Part shown: piece after piece, positions 35,207-42,856 of the stretch
Position numbering within the stretch: the stretch's first letter is position 1
Layout: the number at the start of each line of letters is the position of its first letter
Source: VRUE01 sp963706605
GTDB lineage: Bacteria; Actinomycetota; Thermoleophilia; Solirubrobacterales; 70-9
DNA: 64,000 nt
Direction: 5' to 3'
Assembly: GCA_963706605.1 (NCBI GenBank)
Contig: OY970165.1
Location: 930,001 to 994,000, forward strand
Notes under the pieces: generated by a model
The model's database searches: none
What the model saw: only the letters and a program-made list of their open reading frames with translations
What the model was told of the DNA's origin: nothing
Program-made: the position numbers and the translations under genes

Positions 35207-36169
35207 TTACGGGCTCGTTCCCGCCGGCAGCGGCCGGAACGAGCGGCGGTAGGCGGTCGGGGTCGTCGCGGTGGAGCGGCGGAAGTGCTCACGCAACGAG
35301 GCGGGGGTGCCAAAGCCGGCGCGCCAGGCGACCTCGTCGATCGCCAGGTCGGACTGCTCGAGCAGGCGTCGTGCCTCCAGAACCCGCTGGGCGAGCAGCC
35401 AGCGCAGTGGGGTGGTGCCGGTCTCTTCGCGGAAGCGGCGGGCGAAGGTGCGGGGGCTGACCTGCGCGTGCCGCGCCATCACGGCCACGTCCAGCGGCTC
35501 ATCGAGCCGTTCCGCAGCCCACTGCCGCGTCGCATCCAGCGAGCCCCGGTCGCCGAGCGGCGGGCGCTCGATGAACTGCGCTTGGCCACCCTCGCGGTGC
35601 GGCGCGGCGACCATGTGACGGGCCACGGCCTCCCCGGCAGCCGCACCGAAGTCCTTGCGGACGACGTGCAGGCAGAGGTCGATCCCGGCGCTCAACCCGG
35701 CCGAGGTCATCACCCCACCCTCGTCGACGTAGAGCGCCGCGGGGTCCACGTCGACCGCCGGGAAGCGAGCCGCGAGCTGCTCGGCGAAAGCCCAGTGCGT
35801 CGTCGCCCGGCGCCCGTCGAGCAGACCGGCGTGGGCGAGCGCGAAGGCGCCGGTGCAGACCGAGATCACGCGGGCGCCGCGCTCGGCGGCGGCGCGCAGG
35901 GCCTCTCTCACCGGCGCGGGCGGCGGATCGAAAACGGCGAAGTAGCCGGGGACGACGACCGTGTCGGCCGTCTCCACGGCGTCGAGGCCGTGTCCGGGCT
36001 CGATCACGAAGCTCGTCGTCGTCGCGACCCTCGCCCCGTCCTCAGAGCACGTCACAACCTCATACAGCTGCGACCCGTCGGGACCCCACGCGGTGCCGAA
36101 TACCTGGGTCGCGGCGGTCAGGTCGAAGGCGACGACGCGGTCGAGGCAGAGGGCGACGATACGGTGCAT
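35207..36169 (-). CDS. GlxA-family transcriptional regulator (DJ-1/PfpI domain plus AraC HTH)
   Basis: A 320-residue regulator. Residues ~1-185 are a class I amidotransferase-like DJ-1 domain with ISVCTGAFALAHAGLL (nucleophile-position Cys) and RRATTHW. Residues ~215-315 are an AraC-type double HTH with PRTFARRFREETGTTPLRW and the C-terminal helix region AWRAGFGTPASLREHFRR. It is divergent from a PfpI protein whose first domain it resembles. It likely controls that gene through the palindrome at 36190-36203. The ligand is unknown. Confidence 0.92.
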   Translation of the reverse strand: MHRIVALCLDRVVAFDLTAATQVFGTAWGPDGSQLYEVVTCSEDGARVATTTSFVIEPGHGLDAVETADTVVVPGYFAVFDPPPAPVREALRAAAERGARVISVCTGAFALAHAGLLDGRRATTHWAFAEQLAARFPAVDVDPAALYVDEGGVMTSAGLSAGIDLCLHVVRKDFGAAAGEAVARHMVAAPHREGGQAQFIERPPLGDRGSLDATRQWAAERLDEPLDVAVMARHAQVSPRTFARRFREETGTTPLRWLLAQRVLEARRLLEQSDLAIDEVAWRAGFGTPASLREHFRRSTATTPTAYRRSFRPLPAGTSP

Positions 36170-36189
36170 GGCAGAAATCTAGCGAACAT

Positions 36190-36203
36190 TGGCAATTCTG
36201 CCA
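36190..36203. promoter_or_regulatory. Palindrome between divergent glxA-type regulator and pfpI-type gene
   Basis: TGGCA-ATTC-TGCCA is a perfect 5-bp inverted repeat 20 bases upstream of the regulator start and 29 bases upstream of the PfpI start. Its position in a 62-base divergent gap makes it a natural operator. No experiment supports it here. Confidence 0.45.
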
Positions 36204-36231
36204 CTGGAATTCGCGATCCCGGAGCGCCACC

Positions 36232-36888
36232 ATGCACCTCATGCAGGTTGCGATCCTGATCTTCGAGAAGCTCACCGCCCTTGACGCGATCGGCCCCTAC
36301 GAGGTGCTGCGCTCGGTTCCCGGCTGGGAGGTCCGCTTCGTCGGCCCGGCCAAGGGGATGGTGCGAACTGACAGCGGCGCTCTGGGTCTGAGCGCCGACT
36401 ACGCCCTCGACGAGGTGACCGAACCCGACATCGTCCTCGTCCCCGGCGGCAAGGGCAATCGGGCGTTGATGACCGATGAGGGGGTGCTCGCCTGGCTGCG
36501 CGCGGTCGACAAGACCACCAAGTGGACGACGTCGGTCTGCACCGGCTCGCTCGTCCTCGGTGCAGCCGGGTTGCTGGAGGGCAAGCGGGCGACCACCCAC
36601 TGGCTCTACCTCGATGCGCTGGGCGAGCTCGGCGCCGACCCGATCGGCGGCCGCTTCGTCGAGGACGGCAAGGTCGTCACCGCGGCCGGCGTCTCGGCCG
36701 GGATCGACATGGCGCTGCACCTGGTCGGACGCGAGGTCGGACCAGAGGTCGCCCAGGCCGTACAGCTCGGGATCGAGTACGACCCGCAGCCTCCCTTCGA
36801 CGCCGGCGCTCCGGACAAGGCGCCGGCCCCGATCGTCGAGGCGGTCACCGCTCTCAGCCATTCGCCCGAGAGCTCGCTCAGCACCTAG
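36232..36888 (+). CDS. DJ-1/PfpI family protein
   Basis: A 218-residue cytoplasmic protein of the DJ-1 superfamily. VLVPGGKGNRALM and TSVCTGSLVLGAAGLLEGKRATTHW form the nucleophile elbow region with Cys (core TSVCTGS). Members act as isonitrile hydratases, glyoxalases or amidases, so the reaction is not determined. The start is ATG 36232; ATG 36241 is also possible. It is transcribed away from a GlxA-type regulator, a usual regulator-target pairing. Confidence 0.88.
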   Translation: MHLMQVAILIFEKLTALDAIGPYEVLRSVPGWEVRFVGPAKGMVRTDSGALGLSADYALDEVTEPDIVLVPGGKGNRALMTDEGVLAWLRAVDKTTKWTTSVCTGSLVLGAAGLLEGKRATTHWLYLDALGELGADPIGGRFVEDGKVVTAAGVSAGIDMALHLVGREVGPEVAQAVQLGIEYDPQPPFDAGAPDKAPAPIVEAVTALSHSPESSLST

Positions 36889-37052
36889 ACGGCCCAGCCT
36901 GCGCGCCCCGCCCCGGTCCTGCGCAAGTTGTTTTTATTCGGCGTCGCCGAATTGTTTGCCTATGCGCGCATCCGGTGCGTCGAGGCCGGCTACGGTCCTC
37001 GCATGGAGGCCCAAGCTCAAGCTCCCCGCCATACAACAGCTCCCGTTGGTAT

Positions 37053-37086
37053 CGTACGTACGAATAATTTCAATAACGTACGTACG
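37053..37086. promoter_or_regulatory. Twin CGTACGTACG palindromes upstream of the toxin-antitoxin operon
   Basis: CGTACGTACG occurs at 37053-37062 and again at 37077-37086, separated by the AT-rich AATAATTTCAATAA. The centres are 24 bp apart, close to two helical turns plus a few bases. They end 18 bases before the antitoxin start with GGGAGG as its Shine-Dalgarno. This looks like an autoregulatory operator of the Phd-type antitoxin. Confidence 0.6.
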
Positions 37087-37104
37087 CTCCCCTGGGAGGT
37101 CTCG

Positions 37105-37338
37105 ATGGCACTCAGCGCTTCAAAACTGCGGGCAAACGTCTACCGGCTGCTCGACGAGGTCCTGGAGACCGGCCGGCCGCTGGAGATCGAGCGCAACGGC
37201 AAGACCCTCGTGATCGCGCCGAAAGAGAGGGAGTCGATCTGGGACCGGCTGCCGCGGCGCGAGGGGGCGATCGTTGGCGATCCGGACGAGCTGATCCACA
37301 TCGATTGGTCTTCGGAGTGGAACCCTGATCCTAATTGA
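37105..37338 (+). CDS. Phd/YefM-type antitoxin
   Basis: A 77-residue protein starting MALSASKLRANVYRLLDEV, the amphipathic DNA-binding N-terminus of Phd/YefM antitoxins; VLETGRPLEIERNGKTLVIAP completes the fold (core LEIERNGKTL). The C-terminal ~25 residues are charged with no predicted fold, as expected for the toxin-binding tail. GGGAGG lies 6-7 bases upstream of ATG 37105; the longer in-frame reading is rejected. Its stop overlaps the PIN toxin frame. Confidence 0.88.
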   Translation: MALSASKLRANVYRLLDEVLETGRPLEIERNGKTLVIAPKERESIWDRLPRREGAIVGDPDELIHIDWSSEWNPDPN

Positions 37339-37702
37339 CACCCATATCGCTCTCTGGCTGTATGCGGGCTTGTCGGAGCAACTCCCCGAGCCGGCGCGAT
37401 CGCTGATCGGGGAACGCGAACCCCGCTTCTCGCCGACCGCGGTTCTCGAGCTGACATATCTGCACGAGATCGGAAGGGCGCGAGATTCCCCGGCGACGAT
37501 GCTGGCGGCGCTGCGCAGAGACGTCGGCCTGGAGGTCGTCGACGTCGCATTCCTCGACCTGGTGCAGGAGGCCGCCGGCCTCTCCTGGACGCGCGATCCG
37601 TTCGATCGGCTGATCGCGGCGCACGCGATCGTCGCCAACGCTCCGCTTGTCACCGCCGACCGGACGATCCGGGACAACCTGCCGCTGGCGGTCTGGGGCT
37701 GA
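37325..37702 (+). CDS. VapC-type PIN-domain ribonuclease toxin
   Basis: A toxin of about 125 residues that would cleave RNA with Mg2+. ILIDTHIALWL supplies the first Asp, TAVLELTYL the Glu, TRDPFDRLIAAHA and VTADRTIRD the remaining acidic residues, so the active site is complete. No ATG, GTG or TTG exists before ILIDTH; the nearest candidate is CTG 37325, overlapping the antitoxin by 14 bases. The first ordinary start (TTG 37370) would remove the catalytic N-terminus. I therefore propose a CTG start with coupled translation. Confidence 0.85.
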   Translation: MILIDTHIALWLYAGLSEQLPEPARSLIGEREPRFSPTAVLELTYLHEIGRARDSPATMLAALRRDVGLEVVDVAFLDLVQEAAGLSWTRDPFDRLIAAHAIVANAPLVTADRTIRDNLPLAVWG

Positions 37703-37727
37703 CGTCAGGCTCGTCGGCCGCGCGTCG

Positions 37728-39446
37728 CTATCTCAGCCTGAGGGGTCGACCGACGCGACCGCCCGGGATCGCCACGATCAGCCGGGCCCAGGGACCTGCG
37801 CCACCTTGGGTCAGCAGCCGCCCGGTTCCGCCGAGCCCAAGTCGGAAGCTGTGGGACCTGCCGCCGGTGAGGCGGAAGCTGTGCCTCGCGATCGCCCTCT
37901 GCACCACTCTCGTCCTGACCGTGCGCCTGCCCCTGCGGCTGACGACGAAGCGCTGGGTCACCCCCGCGCGGACGAGAATCTGCCCCGGGCACTGGGTGCC
38001 GACGGGCCACTCGCAGCGAAGCCGCAGCCGGACCGCGTTCCCGGCCGCCTTCGTCCTCAACAGGGAGAGCGGCAGCGGCACGCCGACCGTCCTGCAGCCC
38101 AGCAGCTTGTCGGATCCGGGGCCGATGTCCAGCGCGTAAACGCAGACCCGCTGCCTGCCGCTGCCGACGACCGGAAAGCTGGCGTCAAAGCCGTGGGCGG
38201 TGCCGGCCGCGGGGTGGAGGGCGAGGAGGTCGGGGCGTTGCTGGCCGGCGACCGGGCCGAGTTCGTAGGGCGAGGCGCCGCTCTGCCCCTGCTTGCCCCC
38301 GAGGTAGGCGCGGAGCGAGACCGGCGCTGCCGGCGCGTCTGGGTCGAACGCCCAACCGGAGATCCTCACCTGACCGGGTGCGGGGGAGCCGACGGCGTCG
38401 AAAGTACCCTTCGGGTTCCCGCCGGAGGGAGTGACGCCGGCCGTCGCTCCTTCGACGTAGTTGTTGTCGACGTTGATCGTCGTCCCGCCCCAGGTCTCGT
38501 CGTGGCCGCCGCGGTACTGGTGGATCCGCTGGTGCTGGCTCCAAGCGCCGGCGGGAACATACGGGTCGCTGACGTTCTGCTGGCCGTTCCAGTTGGCGAT
38601 CCAGATGTCGTCGGGTTGTTCGTAATCGCTGCCGAGCCCGTCGGCGAGATCGGCGATCCCCGAGGCGCTGCTGCTGTAGACGCCGGAGTCGTAGCCAAGA
38701 GCGTGCAGGCGCGCGGTCCAGGCCGCGAGGAAGGTCATCGTGGCGTCGCTGGCGCTCGAGGTCGGCGTGTAGCTCTCCATGTCGAAGTAGATCGGGCTCC
38801 CCTCGCCGATCCCGACGATCTGCGCGTCGCCGACCGCGTCGGTCGCCGCGGCCGACCCCTGAGAAGCCGCGGCGGCTGCGCTCAGCGTCGCGCAAGACGT
38901 GCAGCTGCTGGTCGGCGCCTGCAATCCGACGTAGGTCGGGATCAGGTGCCAGCCGGCGGCCGTCTGTTCGGCCACCCAGCTCGCGGTCAGGTTGGGTTGG
39001 GCGCAGCCGCGGTTGGCGCCGCCGATGTAGACGCCGATCGCCCGGTAGGGAGAGGATCCCCAGGCTGACATCGACTGCCGCGACGGCGCCGTGCAGGCGT
39101 CGAAGCCGAGGCCGGTGTAGTCCGAGGCGTCGGAGATATGCGCGGGTGCGATGCGGCTCGCTCGCGCCTTTGCCGGCGTCGCCCATACCTTCGCGCCAGG
39201 GTCGACCAGGATCGCCCTGCGGCGGCCGATCGCGCTCGCCGGGCAACGCTGGGCCGAGCCGGGCCTACCCAGATACACGGCGCGCCGGTCGAGCCGCACA
39301 CACATCCGCGGCTGCTCGGCGAGCCGGTAGACCGGCCAGCCCGCAGGCACGGCGACCTCTCGACCCTGAAAGTCGATCGTCTTCGCACTGGCAGCGGCAG
39401 GAAGGACCGCAGCCAACGCCAGCAGGCATAGAGCAACGCGCCGCAT
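37728..39446 (-). CDS. Secreted DUF1906 (Rv2525c-like glycoside-hydrolase-like) protein
   Basis: A 572-residue protein with a signal peptide (MRRVALCLLALAAVLPAAASA). Residues ~110-340 match the DUF1906 TIM-barrel-like fold: GLGFDACTAPS, AIGVYIGGANRGC, LIPTYVGLQ, IYFDMESY and WIANWNGQQN. The C-terminal ~230 residues are beta-rich with Cys pairs (CEWPVGTQCPGQILV) and may bind the wall. Family members are Tat/Sec-exported and thought to be glycosidase-like. The exact substrate is unknown. Confidence 0.86.
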   Translation of the reverse strand: MRRVALCLLALAAVLPAAASAKTIDFQGREVAVPAGWPVYRLAEQPRMCVRLDRRAVYLGRPGSAQRCPASAIGRRRAILVDPGAKVWATPAKARASRIAPAHISDASDYTGLGFDACTAPSRQSMSAWGSSPYRAIGVYIGGANRGCAQPNLTASWVAEQTAAGWHLIPTYVGLQAPTSSCTSCATLSAAAAASQGSAAATDAVGDAQIVGIGEGSPIYFDMESYTPTSSASDATMTFLAAWTARLHALGYDSGVYSSSASGIADLADGLGSDYEQPDDIWIANWNGQQNVSDPYVPAGAWSQHQRIHQYRGGHDETWGGTTINVDNNYVEGATAGVTPSGGNPKGTFDAVGSPAPGQVRISGWAFDPDAPAAPVSLRAYLGGKQGQSGASPYELGPVAGQQRPDLLALHPAAGTAHGFDASFPVVGSGRQRVCVYALDIGPGSDKLLGCRTVGVPLPLSLLRTKAAGNAVRLRLRCEWPVGTQCPGQILVRAGVTQRFVVSRRGRRTVRTRVVQRAIARHSFRLTGGRSHSFRLGLGGTGRLLTQGGAGPWARLIVAIPGGRVGRPLRLR

Positions 39447-39506
39447 CTATCCCCCAACCATTCCATCCCCTGAACGTTTCGGCCCTCCGCAATCCAAACC
39501 GCAACA

Positions 39507-39558
39507 GACGTGCCGGGAGTTATGCACCCATATATGGACCTCTAAGTCCCGGCACGTC
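39507..39558. repeat. Dispersed palindromic element, copy 1
   Basis: Arms GACGTGCCGGGA (39507-39518) and TCCCGGCACGTC (39547-39558) are perfectly complementary. The AT-rich centre has TATGCACCCATATATGG and ACCTCTAAG. Its reverse complement matches the element at 56330-56379 over nearly the whole length, so it is a dispersed repeat rather than a local terminator. It lies upstream of the DUF1906 gene and downstream of the penicillin acylase gene. Confidence 0.7.
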
Positions 39559-39587
39559 CTCGGCCGCGGGCGGCAAGAAGCTTTGGC

Positions 39588-41969
39588 TTAGGCCAGCGGG
39601 GGAACCAGATCCAACACTCGCCAGGGGCCCTCGCCGGCCATCGGCTGGGTGCGACCGTCGAGCCAGTCGGCCTGGAGGTCGTCGTAGTGGGGGCTGGCGG
39701 GGTGGCCGGACTGGCCGGTAAACATCTGCCAGCGCGAGCGCGCGGGGTCGGTCGGGTCGGCGACCATCCGCCAGCTCGGGGCCCAGACAGCTCTGTAGGG
39801 ATCGTTGGGGTCGTAGGCGATCTGGCTCACCGTCTCCTGTGCGCCGCCCGCCCGCAGGCTGCGGTTGAGCAGCTTGCGCAGGAGGGGATTGGCTTCACCG
39901 AGCGGGTGGGGGAACTCCAGCTCGTGGACGTGTCCCCAGCGCCAGCCCTCCGGCTCGGGGCCGAAACGGTCGCTGAGGTCATCGAGCGCGCCGCCGAGCG
40001 CCTCCAGCACGAGCTCGTCCCAGGGGCGGCCGATCAGCTCCTCGTCACCCTCCTCCCAGAGGTTCATCAGGTGCGAGTGCCAGCGCCAAGGCGAGGTGAC
40101 GTGGGGCATGAAGCCGTTGTCGGCGCGGTCGAGCCAGCGCTCACACAGGTCGCGGTCGCCGATCACGGCTCGCGCGACCTCGCGCGCCAGCCGCAGCAGG
40201 AACGCCTGGTAGATGGTGCCGGCGATCGAGTCCGGGTCGAGCCGTCCATCCCAGCTGCGCAGCCGCTCGACCGCGCTCAGCTCGCGCTGGCCCTTCGGCG
40301 TCAGCCGCCCCAGCCGCCGCGCCGCCTCGAGGCCCGGAATCGAGAGGGTGTCGGACTGCATCGCCTCGAAGCTCTCGAGGTCGTGCTCGTCGCTCGCCCG
40401 CAGCAGCTCCTCGATCCGCCGCGCCCGGAAACCGTCCAGCCAATCGCTGGTGATGTGATGTGGGTAGGAATCGCCGACGATGCGGTTGTTGGCGGTGATC
40501 AGAAAACCGCTCTCGGGGTCGACCACCTCGGGCAGCTCCTCGTAGGGGATCGCTCCTTCCCACTCGAACTCGCCGTCCCAACCCGGCTTCGGCAGGTCGG
40601 GGCAACCCCCCCTGCGCAGCGGCAGCCGCCCGATCAGCTTGTAGCCGATCGAGCCCTGGCGGTCGGCCCAGACCAGGTTGGAGGCGGGCGAGGTGTGGCC
40701 CTCCAGCTTGGCGACCAGCTCCGGGCCCGAGCCGATCTCGTGCAGCTCGAACATTCCCGCGAACGCGGTCGGCTGGTCGAGGCCGATCCAGCGCAGCGCC
40801 AGCGGCTCGTCGTCGTCGGCGCCGAGCGCCTCGTTGACGATTGGGCCGTGGTGGGTGAGGCGGACGTCGAGCATCTCGGGCGCATCACGGCCCTTCACCA
40901 CGATCTCCTCGCGGACGACCTCGAGCGGCCGCCACTCGCCCTCGAACAGGTAGCTGTCGCCCTCGATCCGCTCGACGAAGAGGTCCTGAACGTCGGCCAT
41001 CACGTTGGTGAAGGTCCAGCAGACGTCGTTGTTCTGGCCCATGTAGACACCGGGCATCCCTGGCAGCGAAGCGCCGCGGACGCAGCGATCGCCGAGCGTG
41101 AGACCGACCTGGTACCAGATGCCCGGCATGCTCGGCGGCAGGTGGGGATCGCCGGCGATCAGCGGCGCCCCGGTGGCGCTGTGCGCTCCGGATACCGCCC
41201 AGTTGTTGGAGCCGCTCGCCTCGGCGGCCATGCCGATCGAGCGACGCACCGCGTCGATCTGCTCGGCTAGGCCGAGGCCGTCGCCCGACCAGGGTTCCTG
41301 GGTGACAACCGGGTTGTCCGACGGATAGCCGGGGTCGAGCTTGGCCGCGAGCTCGGGGCCGAGCGCGCGGGTCATGTCGGCGCGCAGCAGCTCCTTCTCC
41401 CAGTTGGTCGATAGGCCGAAGGCGAGCAGCTTGCCGAGGCCGAGGATGTCGACCGGGCTCCAGGGCTCGAACTCGAGTCGCAGGAGCTGCATCTCGAACG
41501 GCAGCGCCTTGGCGCCGGTGGCCGCCGCGTTGACGCCCTCGCAGAAGCGCTCCAGCCGTCCCCGCAACTGTGGGTCGATGGTCGCCGCCTCGCGTTCGGC
41601 AGCACGCCGCATTCCCAGCGTCCGCATCAGCCGGTCGACCGGCAGCCCCTCAACCCCGGCGAACTCCGAGACCCGCCCGGAGAGGGCGCGGCGGTAGAAG
41701 GTCATCTGCCAGAGTCGGTCCTGGCCGTGGCAGAAGCCCTGGGCAAACCAGAGGTCGGCGGCGCTCTCGGCCTCGACATGGGGCACACCCCAGCGATCGC
41801 GGCGCACCCGCACCGGCCCCTCCAGACCCCCCAGCTCGATCGTTCCCTTCTGCTTCGGCAGCGGCCGCCGCGCCAGCCAGTGCCAGGCCGCCGCCGTGGT
41901 GGCGGCGGCAAGACCGGTCCCGGCGGCCCCCGCCATCAATCCCGCCCGCATCGCACGCTTCCGCTTCAC
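39588..41969 (-). CDS. Penicillin acylase family protein (Ntn hydrolase)
   Basis: A 793-residue precursor, the normal length, with an N-terminal export or anchor segment (~8-30). The alpha part runs to about residue 250. The autocatalytic site is GSNNWAVSGAHSATG with Ser254 as the expected new N-terminal nucleophile, followed by PLIAGDPHLPPSMPG. Metal-binding and beta-subunit segments such as VWADRQGSIGYKLIG and VITANNRIVGD are present. It should hydrolyse an amide, for instance an acyl-homoserine lactone or a beta-lactam side chain; the substrate is unknown. Monocistronic with the palindromic repeat just beyond its 3' end. Confidence 0.92.
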   Translation of the reverse strand: MKRKRAMRAGLMAGAAGTGLAAATTAAAWHWLARRPLPKQKGTIELGGLEGPVRVRRDRWGVPHVEAESAADLWFAQGFCHGQDRLWQMTFYRRALSGRVSEFAGVEGLPVDRLMRTLGMRRAAEREAATIDPQLRGRLERFCEGVNAAATGAKALPFEMQLLRLEFEPWSPVDILGLGKLLAFGLSTNWEKELLRADMTRALGPELAAKLDPGYPSDNPVVTQEPWSGDGLGLAEQIDAVRRSIGMAAEASGSNNWAVSGAHSATGAPLIAGDPHLPPSMPGIWYQVGLTLGDRCVRGASLPGMPGVYMGQNNDVCWTFTNVMADVQDLFVERIEGDSYLFEGEWRPLEVVREEIVVKGRDAPEMLDVRLTHHGPIVNEALGADDDEPLALRWIGLDQPTAFAGMFELHEIGSGPELVAKLEGHTSPASNLVWADRQGSIGYKLIGRLPLRRGGCPDLPKPGWDGEFEWEGAIPYEELPEVVDPESGFLITANNRIVGDSYPHHITSDWLDGFRARRIEELLRASDEHDLESFEAMQSDTLSIPGLEAARRLGRLTPKGQRELSAVERLRSWDGRLDPDSIAGTIYQAFLLRLAREVARAVIGDRDLCERWLDRADNGFMPHVTSPWRWHSHLMNLWEEGDEELIGRPWDELVLEALGGALDDLSDRFGPEPEGWRWGHVHELEFPHPLGEANPLLRKLLNRSLRAGGAQETVSQIAYDPNDPYRAVWAPSWRMVADPTDPARSRWQMFTGQSGHPASPHYDDLQADWLDGRTQPMAGEGPWRVLDLVPPLA

Positions 41970-42006
41970 GTTTCCAGCCTACTGACGAAGGGGCTTGAAG
42001 GGTCGT

Positions 42007-42729
42007 CTAGCTGGCCAGCCGACCAGGCAACCGGCCTTCTGCCTCCAGCTTCTGCAGATGGGCCTCCATGACCAGCGCCGCGGCTGGGCGAAGCGCGGCT
42101 GGGACGTCCTCCCAGGCCTCCGCCAGCAGCGCCGCGCGCGAGCGCTCGCCGCGCTCCAGGGCGGCGAGCAGGCGATGCTCGCGCATCTCGCGGTGCTCGA
42201 CGTACTCGGCCAATTTCGCCGCCGGATCGGTCACCCAGGAGCCGTGGCCTGGGCAGATCAGCTCCAGGGGCTGAGCCTGGATCAGGCGCAGCGACTCCAT
42301 ATAGGCGGCGAGCGAGCCGCCGTCAGGAGGGACGAAGGTCGAACCCTCGCCGAGCACCAGGTCGCCGCTGAAACAGACCCCGTCGGCGGTCAGGAAGCAG
42401 ACGTGGTCGGCGGCGTGGCCGGGGGTGGCAAGCGCTCGCAGTCCGCCGTGCTCCTCCCCGTCGAGCGGCAAGATCGCCTCACCATCGAGGCGCTCGGCCC
42501 CAGCGGTGTGGTCACCGTGGCTGTGAGTAAGCAGGACGAGGCCGATCCCACCCCGCTCCCCGGCGGCGGCACGAACCGCCTCGAGATGCCCGGCGTCGTC
42601 AGGACCGGGGTCGATCACTAAGCAGGGATCAGCGCCATACAGATAGGTATTGGTCCCCGAGAGAGTCATCGGCCCCGGGTTAGGGGCAACGATCCGCAGA
42701 ATCTCCGCGTGTCCAGGCGCGGAAGTCAT
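42007..42729 (-). CDS. MBL-fold metallo-hydrolase
   Basis: Started at ATG 42729 (MTSAPGHAEILRIV) it has 240 residues. The zinc site motif is LTHSHGDHTAG, with DPGPDDAGH before it and GHAADHVCF and GHGSWV after it. The C-terminal ~50 residues are helical, as in glyoxalase-II/LACTB2-like proteins, which are nucleases or thioesterases. The long frame upstream runs into the nested inverted repeat at 42745-42856 and is not coding. Confidence 0.88.
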   Translation of the reverse strand: MTSAPGHAEILRIVAPNPGPMTLSGTNTYLYGADPCLVIDPGPDDAGHLEAVRAAAGERGGIGLVLLTHSHGDHTAGAERLDGEAILPLDGEEHGGLRALATPGHAADHVCFLTADGVCFSGDLVLGEGSTFVPPDGGSLAAYMESLRLIQAQPLELICPGHGSWVTDPAAKLAEYVEHREMREHRLLAALERGERSRAALLAEAWEDVPAALRPAAALVMEAHLQKLEAEGRLPGRLAS

Positions 42730-42744
42730 GTCATCTGCTTTCTC

Positions 42745-42856
42745 AGGGCCCATCCGGTAGGGGTGGAGCGTCTTGTACTTTTTTTGCGGCGACATCCTCG
42801 GACGGCCGCCACTGTCTTCAAAAAAAGTTAAGCGAAACCCCTACCGGATGGGCCCT
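42745..42856. repeat. Nested 112-bp inverted repeat
   Basis: The outer arms are a perfect 20-bp inverted repeat (42745-42764 and 42837-42856). Inside is a second perfect pair, ACTTTTTTT (42777-42785) and AAAAAAAGT (42820-42828), and a GCGGC/GCCGC pair in the centre. One outer base is part of the WYL regulator stop codon (TGA at 42858-42856). The right-hand part could act as a hairpin at the 3' end of that gene, but the size and nesting also resemble a miniature mobile element. Confidence 0.65.
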
